Below the pieces are notes generated by a model, which worked only from the letters and a program-made list of their open reading frames with translations, was not told the DNA's origin and ran no database searches. From contig JAEZDF010000129.1 of NCBI GenBank assembly GCA_023429685.1, positions 1-6,016 of the forward strand: 6,016 nucleotides of DNA, read 5' to 3'. The translations under genes and the position numbers were made by a program. Source of the DNA: Bacillota bacterium. Its GTDB lineage: Bacteria; Bacillota; Clostridia; Oscillospirales; Ruminococcaceae. Shown in pieces: positions 1-5,152 of the stretch; position 1 is the stretch's first letter, and every line of letters begins with the position of its first letter.

Positions 1-284
1 AGCATATCCGCTTCACGCGGCTCAAACTCCTTTGCGGTCAGCGGGTCGCGGAAAAACAAAAGCACGTCAATCTCGTTGCACGCAATGCGCGCGGAGATCT
101 GTTGGTCGCCGCCCTGCGTACCGCTGAGATACTTTGCAATCTCTAGCCCCGTTGCCTCTGCAACAAGCCTGCCGGTAATGCCGGTTGCGCACAGGGTGTG
201 GCGGCTTAAAATACCGCAATACGCGATGCAAAACTGCACCATCAGTTCCTTCTTTGCGTCGTGCGCAATCAGTGCTATGTTCAT
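1..284 (-). CDS. mgsA: Methylglyoxal synthase, N-terminal 94 residues (3' end outside window)
   Basis: MgsA converts dihydroxyacetone phosphate to methylglyoxal and phosphate in the cytosol, a bypass of lower glycolysis used under phosphate limitation or sugar-phosphate stress. The visible part begins MNIALIAHDAKK and contains ATG(I)TG at residues 33-38, the hallmark SGTQGGDQQ at 54-62 and FFRDPL at 77-82, all characteristic of the family. His8, Asp9, Asp60 and Asp80 match E. coli His19, Asp20, Asp71 (the catalytic base) and Asp91. The segment after DPL reads TAKEFEPREADML, so the positions of E. coli His98 and Asp101 appear to hold Phe87 and Arg90. Family members have roughly 120-150 residues, so about a third is cut off. 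The ATG at 284 is preceded by GGAGG at 295-299 with a 10-base spacer. It lies 46 bases after the minD-like gene with no terminator between, so the two are probably cotranscribed. Identity is nearly certain; activity depends on the unusual loop. Confidence 0.95.
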   Translation of the reverse strand, partial: MNIALIAHDAKKELMVQFCIAYCGILSRHTLCATGITGRLVAEATGLEIAKYLSGTQGGDQQISARIACNEIDVLLFFRDPLTAKEFEPREADM

Positions 285-294
285 TGGAACAATT

Positions 295-299
295 CCTCC
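295..299 (-). promoter_or_regulatory. Ribosome binding site of mgsA
   Basis: GGAGG on the minus strand, 10 bases before the ATG at 284. It supports translation of mgsA from its own site although the gene lies close behind the minD-like gene. Confidence 0.8.
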
Positions 300-330
300 A
301 TTACAATAATCCTTTGGGGGTAACGATTTT

Positions 331-1071
331 TCAGCCAATCAACAGGCGGACGTCTTCTCCGTCTAGCCTGCGAGATATGTTTTCAAAAGCACGGGAATAC
401 GGTGTTTTGGGCGGAACAGGCTTTGCGCATTGCAGGTAGCCGTCTAGCCCTGAAAACAAAGGCACAACGCCCAAAAGTGGAATACCCACCTGGTCGATGA
501 TGCTGTCGTAGTCGTTTACAGCAGGCGGGGGCAGCTCCTTTTCGGGGACCCTGTTAATAATGAGCTTCTGTGTCTCAATGCCCGCCTTAGCAGAAAGCCG
601 CGCACACAGCGAAGCGGAGCGGATGCTCATGCGGTCTGGTACCGTCACCACGCACACACTGTCTGCAAGGGAGATGGCTGCAATAAACCCCCGCGATACG
701 GACGGAGGCGTGTCCAGAATGACAACGTCAAAACGGGTGCGCAATGCCGAGAACACAAGGGAAAGACGTTCGTAATCAAGCCTTGCAAAGGGCTCGGCAG
801 GAGCGGGAAGCAAAAACAACCCCGTTTGAAACACGCAAGGCTTAAGCGCGATGTCAAGATCAAACGAATCTGAGGAGAGCATGTCGAAAAGGTCAAAAAC
901 AATGTCGCTTTCTGTGCCGAAGAACATCGATTGACATCGAAAACCAAGATCCAAATCGACAACAACAGCGCGTTTACCCCGCCGTGCGTAGGCAAGCGCC
1001 AGATTAAACGCAATCGCAGATTTCCCCACGCCGCCCTTGGAACCGACAACCGCGAGAATGTTAGCGGACAT
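331..1071 (-). CDS. minD: MinD-like septum-site ATPase (ParA/MinD family), short C-terminus
   Basis: Predicted 246-residue member of the deviant Walker A (ParA/MinD) ATPases. MinD proteins dimerise on the membrane with ATP and recruit MinC to stop FtsZ rings forming away from midcell. Visible motifs: KGGVGKS at 12-18 with the signature Lys12 and Lys17; the Walker A' region VDLDLGFR at 38-45; the MinD-like FGTESDIVFDL at 51-61; Walker B VVILDTPPS at 116-124; and the base-contact region LIINRVP followed by GIPLLGVVP. The usual MinD signature GLRNLD reads GFRCQS here, and the end reads ENISRRLDGEDVRLLIG then stop. B. subtilis and E. coli MinD continue from this point into a basic amphipathic membrane helix, which is missing; the protein is about 20 residues shorter than B. 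subtilis MinD. Start: ATG at 1071 with GGGGGA 6 bases upstream. It follows pbp2 after a probable terminator and promoter and leads into mgsA. An orphan ParA-type ATPase is the alternative reading. Confidence 0.83.
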   Translation of the reverse strand: MSANILAVVGSKGGVGKSAIAFNLALAYARRGKRAVVVDLDLGFRCQSMFFGTESDIVFDLFDMLSSDSFDLDIALKPCVFQTGLFLLPAPAEPFARLDYERLSLVFSALRTRFDVVILDTPPSVSRGFIAAISLADSVCVVTVPDRMSIRSASLCARLSAKAGIETQKLIINRVPEKELPPPAVNDYDSIIDQVGIPLLGVVPLFSGLDGYLQCAKPVPPKTPYSRAFENISRRLDGEDVRLLIG

Positions 1072-1078
1072 GGCAGAT

Positions 1079-1083
1079 CCCCC
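1079..1083 (-). promoter_or_regulatory. Ribosome binding site of the minD-like gene
   Basis: A GGGGG(A) run on the minus strand ends 6-7 bases before the ATG at 1071. It departs slightly from GGAGG but is well spaced, and no other in-frame start has a better one. Confidence 0.6.
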
Positions 1084-1116
1084 GATACGGATAATTAATA
1101 TAACTTCACAATTTTA

Positions 1117-1144
1117 ATATTAACACAAAAAAGGAAAAAATCAA
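1117..1144 (-). promoter_or_regulatory. Candidate sigma-A type promoter for minD-mgsA
   Basis: The gap between pbp2 and the minD-like gene is strikingly AT-rich over 1084-1177. On the minus strand TTGATT (1139-1144) and TAATAT (1117-1122) are separated by 16 bases; each matches the consensus hexamer at four of six positions. A probable terminator lies just upstream at 1166-1208, so a promoter is expected here. In such AT-rich DNA hexamer matches also arise by chance, so the region is better supported than the exact boxes. Confidence 0.35.
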
Positions 1145-1165
1145 TGCAAATATATAAGTGATTAT

Positions 1166-1208
1166 TCACAAAATAATGGGTTTTCATTCGGAGAGTGAGA
1201 AAAAACCC
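1166..1208 (-). terminator. Probable weak intrinsic terminator after pbp2
   Basis: Two to three bases after the pbp2 stop codon (1211-1213) the minus strand reads GGGTTTT (1202-1208), paired perfectly with AAAACCC (1178-1184). A further TTC/GAA pairing on the inside, across a 2-base bulge, leaves a 9-base loop. The stem is followed by ATTATTTT. The stem is poor in G and C and the T run is broken, so read-through is likely, but its position directly after the stop supports a termination role. Confidence 0.5.
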
Positions 1209-1210
1209 TG

Positions 1211-3229
1211 CTATGACAATAAAACGGATTCTTGAGATACCTTCGTGCCGGCACTTTTTTGCGCGTAGTACGCGTCAAAGATATCGCGCGCAACCGGCGC
1301 ACCGGTATAGCCCTGACCGCCCTTCTCTATGACCACCGCAACGGCAATCTCGCTGTTTTGTACGGGGGTAAACGCAATAAATACCGAGGTAAGGCTGTCA
1401 ACCGTCTCGGGCGTACCAGTCTTAGCGGCGATGGTTTGGGGGTAATCCGCCAGATAGTAACGCGCAGAACCCGACACAACGCAGGCAACCATGCCTTCAA
1501 TCACCGTTTCAAACGCGTTGTTATTCCCCTCAATGGTGGCGGCGACCGCCGGCTGCGTTTCGCGGATGGTTCGGTCGAGGTTGTAGGAGTAGACGCCCCG
1601 TACGATATGCGACTCAAGCCGTACGCCTTTGCGCGCGACGGTTGCGACATACTGGGCAAGCTGAAGGGGTGTTGCAAGGGTATCGGACTGACCAATGGAG
1701 GCCTGCAGCACATCGCCGTGGTACCACTTGCGATTGTTCTGTTCGCGCAAGGCGGGGCTTGCCACCTGCCCAATCGCCTCGGGGATCTCGATGCCGGTGC
1801 TCTGCCCAAACCCAAACTGTGCGGCATAGTCGGCGATGTCATCAATGCCCAATAGACGCCCCGTTTCGTAGAAGAATATGTTGCAGGATACGGCAAGGGC
1901 GGTTACGACATTGATGCTGCCGTGCGCACTCATGCAGCGCGGCTGATAATCGGTAAAGAAGGTATAGATTAGGTTGCAGGTAGTACGCGAATTTGCGGTA
2001 ATAATCCCTTCGGAAAGTGCTGCGGTTGCGACCATGGGCTTAAACGTAGAGCCGGGTGCATACCGCCCCGTCAATGCGCGGTTAATCAGCGGCTTGCGCG
2101 TATCCTCGAGCAGGGAGTTGTAGTTTTTTTGGTAGTCGTTGATGTTATAGGACGGATAGGTAACAAGCGAAAGGATATCGCCTGACTGTACATCCACAAC
2201 AACGACCGCGCCCGCTTCCGCCTCTTTGCCTTTGCCTTCCGTGCCGTGTTCATTTAGGTACGCAATCTGATTGGCAAGTGCCTCTTGGGCGACCTTCTGC
2301 AGACGGGCGTCCATCGTCAGCTTTACCGTGTTACCGGGCTGAGGGGCTTCAAGCGTCTTAACGCTCACAACGGTGCCTGAGCTGTCATATTCTATTAGGC
2401 TTGAGCCGGCGGCGCCGCGCAGTTCGTCCTCAAACGCCTTCTCGATGCCTTCCTTGCCCACGACGTCATTGAGACTGTAGCCTTTTTCCTTTAGTGCTGC
2501 GTACTCTTCGGCGTAGATGGGACCGATTCGCCCGATGATATGGGGTGCTATATCCTCGCTTACATACTCGCGCACCGTGCTCTCCTGTACGTCCACGCCT
2601 ACAAGGGTTAAGCTATTTTCTTTAATCTTGGTGACGATGTCCATGTTAACGTCCACTGCAAAGGTGTATGGCGTAACTGCAGAGAACTCCTTACGCTGCA
2701 TCTCGTACCGCACCGCGGCAACAATAAGCTGCTGTGCGGGGGTATATTCTTCTGCAATCGAGTAACGGGAGAGAAGCTCGGTCATCACATGCTCGGCGGT
2801 TGCGTAGGTTTGCAGCCCAAGATTGGTTTTAACCGCTTCAATCTCACGCTCGGACGCGTCGGTAAATGCGTAGCTGCTGCCCGATATTTGCAGCGGTAGG
2901 TTACTAATCCACCGGCTTTCTTCCTCCAAAAAGACCTCAGTCAGTGCCAAGATAATCTCGTTTTGCAGCTTTTTTGGCATGGTTGCTCCGTCAAACACCA
3001 CGTTGTAGCAGCTGCGGTTCACCACAAGGGGGCGCCCGTTTCGGTCCACGATCTCGCCGCGTGCCGCGGGTACGGTGACGGTGCGTTGAGTGCGTTTTTG
3101 TGTCTGGGCAAAATAGCGATCGCCTTCAACAAGCTGCAGCTGCATTAACCGTAGCCCGTATGCCACAAAGACGGTCAAAGCAATCAAAAACAGCGCAAGC
3201 GTCCGGATGAACATAGACCGTTGTTTCAT
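1211..3229 (-). CDS. mrdA: Penicillin-binding protein 2, elongasome transpeptidase
   Basis: Class B PBP of 672 residues that cross-links side-wall peptidoglycan together with a RodA glycosyltransferase and the MreBCD proteins. A single N-terminal membrane anchor spans about residues 8-26, preceded by basic residues, so the rest lies outside the membrane. The family motif RGEIVDRNGRPL is at 57-68, a pedestal/dimerisation region (including VVGKEGIEKAFEDELRG) runs to about 290, and the transpeptidase domain follows. Its three catalytic motifs are intact: S394-T-F-K397 (acylated serine), S448-C-N450 and K603-T-G605. A hydrophilic GTEGKGKEAEA stretch at 329-339 lies in a surface loop. The ATG at 3229 has GGGAGG at 3241-3246 with a rather long 11-base spacer. 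It follows mreD after a structured 150-base gap and ends at a probable terminator. It could equally be called pbpA or pbp2. No rodA/ftsW gene is adjacent within the window. Confidence 0.96.
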   Translation of the reverse strand: MKQRSMFIRTLALFLIALTVFVAYGLRLMQLQLVEGDRYFAQTQKRTQRTVTVPAARGEIVDRNGRPLVVNRSCYNVVFDGATMPKKLQNEIILALTEVFLEEESRWISNLPLQISGSSYAFTDASEREIEAVKTNLGLQTYATAEHVMTELLSRYSIAEEYTPAQQLIVAAVRYEMQRKEFSAVTPYTFAVDVNMDIVTKIKENSLTLVGVDVQESTVREYVSEDIAPHIIGRIGPIYAEEYAALKEKGYSLNDVVGKEGIEKAFEDELRGAAGSSLIEYDSSGTVVSVKTLEAPQPGNTVKLTMDARLQKVAQEALANQIAYLNEHGTEGKGKEAEAGAVVVVDVQSGDILSLVTYPSYNINDYQKNYNSLLEDTRKPLINRALTGRYAPGSTFKPMVATAALSEGIITANSRTTCNLIYTFFTDYQPRCMSAHGSINVVTALAVSCNIFFYETGRLLGIDDIADYAAQFGFGQSTGIEIPEAIGQVASPALREQNNRKWYHGDVLQASIGQSDTLATPLQLAQYVATVARKGVRLESHIVRGVYSYNLDRTIRETQPAVAATIEGNNNAFETVIEGMVACVVSGSARYYLADYPQTIAAKTGTPETVDSLTSVFIAFTPVQNSEIAVAVVIEKGGQGYTGAPVARDIFDAYYAQKSAGTKVSQESVLLS

Positions 3230-3240
3230 ATCAGACGCAG

Positions 3241-3246
3241 CCTCCC
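3241..3246 (-). promoter_or_regulatory. Ribosome binding site of pbp2
   Basis: GGGAGG on the minus strand, 11 bases before the ATG at 3229. The spacing is on the long side, but the next in-frame ATG (3214, codon 6) would be farther away, so the first ATG is kept. Confidence 0.7.
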
Positions 3247-3272
3247 TTTAAAAAATCAGTATAGCGTAAAGC

Positions 3273-3299
3273 GGCGTGTCGATAGAGATATCGACCGCC
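3273..3299. repeat. 11-bp hairpin with GAGA/TCTC loop between mreD and pbp2
   Basis: GTCGATA (3278-3284) and TATCGAC (3289-3295) form a perfect 7-bp stem around the 4-base loop 3285-3288. The stem is extended by GGCG (3273-3276) pairing with CGCC (3296-3299), with T3277 bulged. No T run follows directly on either strand (the nearest, six Ts on the minus strand, is about 18 bases downstream), so it does not look like a normal intrinsic terminator. It could stabilise, process or regulate the pbp2 mRNA leader; the role is unknown. Confidence 0.7.
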
Positions 3300-3316
3300 C
3301 TCTTAGTATAGTTTGT

Positions 3317-3336
3317 TTTACCTCCATGGTGGTAAA
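3317..3336. repeat. 20-bp near-palindrome between mreD and pbp2, possible operator
   Basis: TTTACC (3317-3322) and GGTAAA (3331-3336) are inverted copies around a central palindromic CCATGG (3324-3329). Only the T3323/T3330 pair breaks the symmetry, giving 18 of 20 symmetric positions. The shape fits a site for a dimeric regulator, or a hairpin in the mreD-pbp2 transcript. No regulator gene is in the window to link it to. Confidence 0.5.
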
Positions 3337-3379
3337 TAACGCGTTTCGGTTTTGTAACGCCACCGTGAACAAGGCGCCA

Positions 3380-3913
3380 TTATTTTGGCGGGCGCAGCTT
3401 GTTGTGAATTAGGCGTGTGATGTAATAGTACGGCACTACGCTAATGGCAGTAAGCCCTATGGTGGGCAATATGCGTGTAGCAAAAAACTGCCTAAGCTCG
3501 CTGTAGTCCCATAACACATAAAAGAAGAAAAAGTCCAAAAGACCGATTATCAGCGAAAAACCGCCTGCCAGCAGCAATGAGGTAAACAGGGTAGGGCTCA
3601 TGGCATAAGAGCAGATGAGTCCGGTCGTGACGCCTACAATAAGCAGCAGTATCGCATAGTAGCCAAACACCGCGTCGGCGGAACAGCCCCAGAGAATACC
3701 CGCGACCGCAGCGAATACCCCGCCCGAGAATTCGTGCTCAAACATTGCAACGCACACGGCGACGGGTATAATCAAAACCGGTCGCATCCCCCACACCGCA
3801 AACAGGTATGGGTTTTGACCAAGCGTATAGGATAGCAATAAAACAGCGGTATATAATGTCCACTTAAATACAAGACGAAGATTTTTTTTAAATAGTGAGC
3901 TTTCCGACGACAT
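3380..3913 (-). CDS. mreD: Rod-shape determining membrane protein MreD
   Basis: Small integral membrane protein of 177 residues that, with MreC, links MreB to the wall-synthesis enzymes. It is almost entirely hydrophobic, with about five or six membrane segments: roughly residues 14-32, 43-57, 64-80, 84-101, 107-132 and 145-165. These are flanked by a basic N-terminus (LFKKNLRLVFKW) and a basic C-terminal tail (NKLRPPK). MreD sequences diverge strongly, so the assignment rests on length, topology and position between mreC and pbp2. The start chosen is the ATG at 3913, which has GGAG at 3921-3924 with a 7-base spacer. A TTG at 3931 would add six residues but lacks a ribosome site. The gap to mreC is 60 bases without an evident terminator, so the two are probably cotranscribed. 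Confidence 0.88.
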   Translation of the reverse strand: MSSESSLFKKNLRLVFKWTLYTAVLLLSYTLGQNPYLFAVWGMRPVLIIPVAVCVAMFEHEFSGGVFAAVAGILWGCSADAVFGYYAILLLIVGVTTGLICSYAMSPTLFTSLLLAGGFSLIIGLLDFFFFYVLWDYSELRQFFATRILPTIGLTAISVVPYYYITRLIHNKLRPPK

Positions 3914-3920
3914 AGTGGTA

Positions 3921-3925
3921 CTCCG
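3921..3925 (-). promoter_or_regulatory. Ribosome binding site deciding the mreD start
   Basis: CGGAG on the minus strand lies 7 bases before the ATG at 3913. It lies just inside the six extra codons that would be used if the TTG at 3931 were the start, which argues for the ATG. Confidence 0.7.
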
Positions 3926-3973
3926 TTTCAATCCAGTGATGGGTTTCTGCCGCGCTGCACATGCGCAAGGATG

Positions 3974-4846
3974 CTACTCCTGCGGCGCGAGCTCTTCCGT
4001 GTCTTCGCGGGTTTGACCGCGGAACGAGGTGATGACAAATATCTCGCGAACCCTAGAAATATCGGCAGAGGGTACAACCTCGGCAAACAGCGAAATGCCG
4101 CTCTGCTCCGCTTTTACATCCGCAATGGTGCCGATAATAAGCCCTTTGGGGAAGGTTCCCCCGATGCCCGAGGTCGTGATGATGTCACCCGCCGAAGCGG
4201 AACTGTCGCGCGATAGGTAGGTAAGCTTGCATCTGCCCAGCATCGCTAGCGCTAGGTCGCCTGTAATGATGCCGGTATCCCTTGTGCGTGCGTCAAATGC
4301 ACCCACATCGATGCCAGGGTTTAATAAGGTTACGACCTTGCTGTCGGTGTACGACACCTCAGATATCCTGCCCACCAACCCGTCGGGGGTGATAACGGGG
4401 TCGGAGACCTTGATGCCGTCAAGAGAACCTTTGTCTATGGTAAACGAGTAAAAGAAATCGGTGGGGTCTCGTCCGATGACCATCGCGGCCTCGAACACAA
4501 AGTCGGGGTTTTGTTCCTTCAGCTCAAGGAACTGGCGATACTGCTCGTTTTCTGCCTTATACGTCTCGAAGTTTACCATCTGCTCGCGCAGCTTGCGAAT
4601 CTCATCACGCAGCTGCTCGTTTTCTTCCGAGATTTCGTCCGCCATCAGGATGCGCTCAAAAAAGCCCGTGGCAGACTCGGAGATCGAGACGGAGAACTTC
4701 TGTACAGGACCCAGCAGCGCACCAACAGAGCCGGACAAAAAGTTCGCCATGCCGCTGTTTACGGCAGTATAGACCATAAACCCAAACAGCAGCGCGGCTA
4801 TGCCCAGCAGAATCTTAAACTTTTTGCTTGCAAAAAATTCCTTCAA
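3974..4846 (-). CDS. mreC: Rod-shape determining protein MreC
   Basis: Membrane-anchored scaffold of 290 residues with the bulk of the protein outside the membrane, where it binds PBP2 and helps activate it. From the TTG start the protein reads (M)KEFFASKKFKILLG, the usual basic MreC N-terminus, then one membrane anchor at about 11-30. A charged coiled coil rich in Glu, Gln and Leu follows at about 71-112, and then the paired beta-barrel MreC domain, with family landmarks VIGRDPT, IDKGSLDGI, GLVGRISEV and NPGIDVGA. The TTG at 4846 is preferred because GGAGGG (4854-4859) sits 7 bases upstream. An in-frame ATG at 4885 would add 13 residues (PPVTAYLPEGTSL) with only a poorly spaced AGG next to it. 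The length is normal for the family. The short acidic tail EDTEELAPQE is probably disordered. Confidence 0.92.
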   Translation of the reverse strand: MKEFFASKKFKILLGIAALLFGFMVYTAVNSGMANFLSGSVGALLGPVQKFSVSISESATGFFERILMADEISEENEQLRDEIRKLREQMVNFETYKAENEQYRQFLELKEQNPDFVFEAAMVIGRDPTDFFYSFTIDKGSLDGIKVSDPVITPDGLVGRISEVSYTDSKVVTLLNPGIDVGAFDARTRDTGIITGDLALAMLGRCKLTYLSRDSSASAGDIITTSGIGGTFPKGLIIGTIADVKAEQSGISLFAEVVPSADISRVREIFVITSFRGQTREDTEELAPQE

Positions 4847-4853
4847 GGAAGTA

Positions 4854-4859
4854 CCCTCC
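4854..4859 (-). promoter_or_regulatory. Ribosome binding site deciding the mreC start
   Basis: GGAGGG on the minus strand, 7 bases before a TTG at 4846. This is among the best ribosome sites in the window. If translation began at the ATG at 4885, this motif would only encode Pro-Glu-Gly inside the gene. Confidence 0.75.
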
Positions 4860-4889
4860 GGCAGATATGCGGTAACAGGCGGCATACCT

Positions 4890-4919
4890 GCTATAGCTCA
4901 TTCACTTTAACAATGTCCG
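4890..4919 (-). promoter_or_regulatory. Candidate promoter upstream of mreC
   Basis: On the minus strand CGGACA (4914-4919) and TATAGC (4890-4895) are separated by 18 bases, each with four of six consensus matches. Transcription would start near 4880-4884, giving a leader of about 35 bases for the TTG start at 4846 but almost none for the ATG at 4885. The match is weak. It is listed because the long mreB-mreC gap makes a second promoter plausible. Confidence 0.27.
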
Positions 4920-4922
4920 AAT

Positions 4923-4960
4923 AAAATCAAGAAAAAGCTCGATTTTACGGTTTTCGTAAA
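4923..4960. repeat. Two overlapping AT-rich hairpins upstream of mreC
   Basis: Positions 4923-4931 pair with 4938-4946 around a 6-base loop: a 9-bp stem on the minus-strand transcript, counting one G-U pair. Next to it TTTACG (4944-4949) pairs perfectly with CGTAAA (4955-4960) around a 5-base loop. The two share bases 4944-4946, so in RNA they compete at their edges. Both stems are poor in G and C. The 3' arm of the first ends in UUUU, which gives it a weak terminator look. Confidence 0.5.
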
Positions 4961-5017
4961 CATAGTATATGAAGTTAAATTGGTACAACGACCATAAAAC
5001 AGGTGCCGCAAGCCAAA

Positions 5018-5051
5018 ACGGACCGCAGCAGCAAACACAGCAGCGGACCGT
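5018..5051. repeat. Hairpin of repeated CGGTCCG and CTG units, possible attenuator
   Basis: The arms 5018-5031 and 5038-5051 enclose the 6-base loop 5032-5037. Of 14 opposed positions 11 are Watson-Crick pairs and three are like-with-like mismatches (A-A on the plus strand, U-U in the minus-strand RNA). On the plus strand the arms are direct copies of CGGACCG and CAGCAG in mirrored order, which gives this self-pairing. In the transcript direction the stem is followed by a short run of Us and then GG, so it may act as a leaky terminator or attenuator after mreB. It may instead protect or process the mRNA. Confidence 0.65.
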
Positions 5052-5098
5052 AGGATAGATAATGTCAGCGTTATAACCTGTTTAACCGGGTTGGATAT

Positions 5099-5119
5099 CG
5101 GTATACAAAGTATTTACCG
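5099..5119. repeat. Small hairpin 34 bases after the mreB stop
   Basis: CGGTA (5099-5103) pairs with TACCG (5115-5119). Across one mismatch, three more pairs form on the minus-strand RNA (one of them G-U), leaving a 3-base loop. It overlaps an 11-base palindrome TTTAC-C-GTAAA at 5113-5123. No T run follows. Significance is uncertain. Confidence 0.35.
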
Positions 5120-5152
5120 TAAAGCAATGGAAGATGCCAGCTAGTAAAGCGG

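Larger units (their letters stand above)
4847..5152. other. Long structured gap between mreB and mreC
   Basis: About 306 bases (267 if mreC starts at the ATG at 4885) separate mreB from mreC. I see no convincing gene in it: the minus-strand ATGs open only tiny frames of fewer than about 30 codons and lack ribosome sites. It holds the hairpins at 5099-5119, 5018-5051 and 4923-4960 and a weak candidate promoter at 4890-4919. The gap may therefore separate expression of mreB from that of mreC onward. Confidence 0.6.

Noticed and set aside
645..1049. Minus-strand frame of 134 codons overlapping the minD-like gene in another frame
   Set aside because: It overlaps the clear Walker A and Walker B coding sequence and has no recognisable domain or ribosome site.
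1232..1855. Plus-strand frame of 207 codons opposite the 3' half of pbp2
   Set aside because: It lies antisense to the strongly conserved transpeptidase domain, resembles no known family and has the look of a shadow frame produced by the codon bias of pbp2.
3258..3310. Two TATACT boxes on the minus strand (3258-3263 and 3305-3310), considered as -10 elements for pbp2
   Set aside because: No acceptable -35 hexamer lies 16-18 bases upstream of either. The best match needs a 19-base spacer and is weak.
3256..3327. A 23-codon minus-strand mini-ORF (MEVKQTILRG...) spanning the hairpin before pbp2, considered as a leader peptide
   Set aside because: There is no ribosome site before its ATG, which falls inside the palindrome. 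No run of regulatory codons is evident.
4511..4924. Plus-strand frame of 137 codons opposite mreC
   Set aside because: It is antisense to the MreC coiled coil and anchor; its composition follows from the opposite strand and it shows no family motifs.
4964..4969. TATACT on the minus strand upstream of mreC, considered as a -10 element
   Set aside because: The sequence 16-18 bases upstream does not resemble a -35 box, and there is no extended -10 TG.
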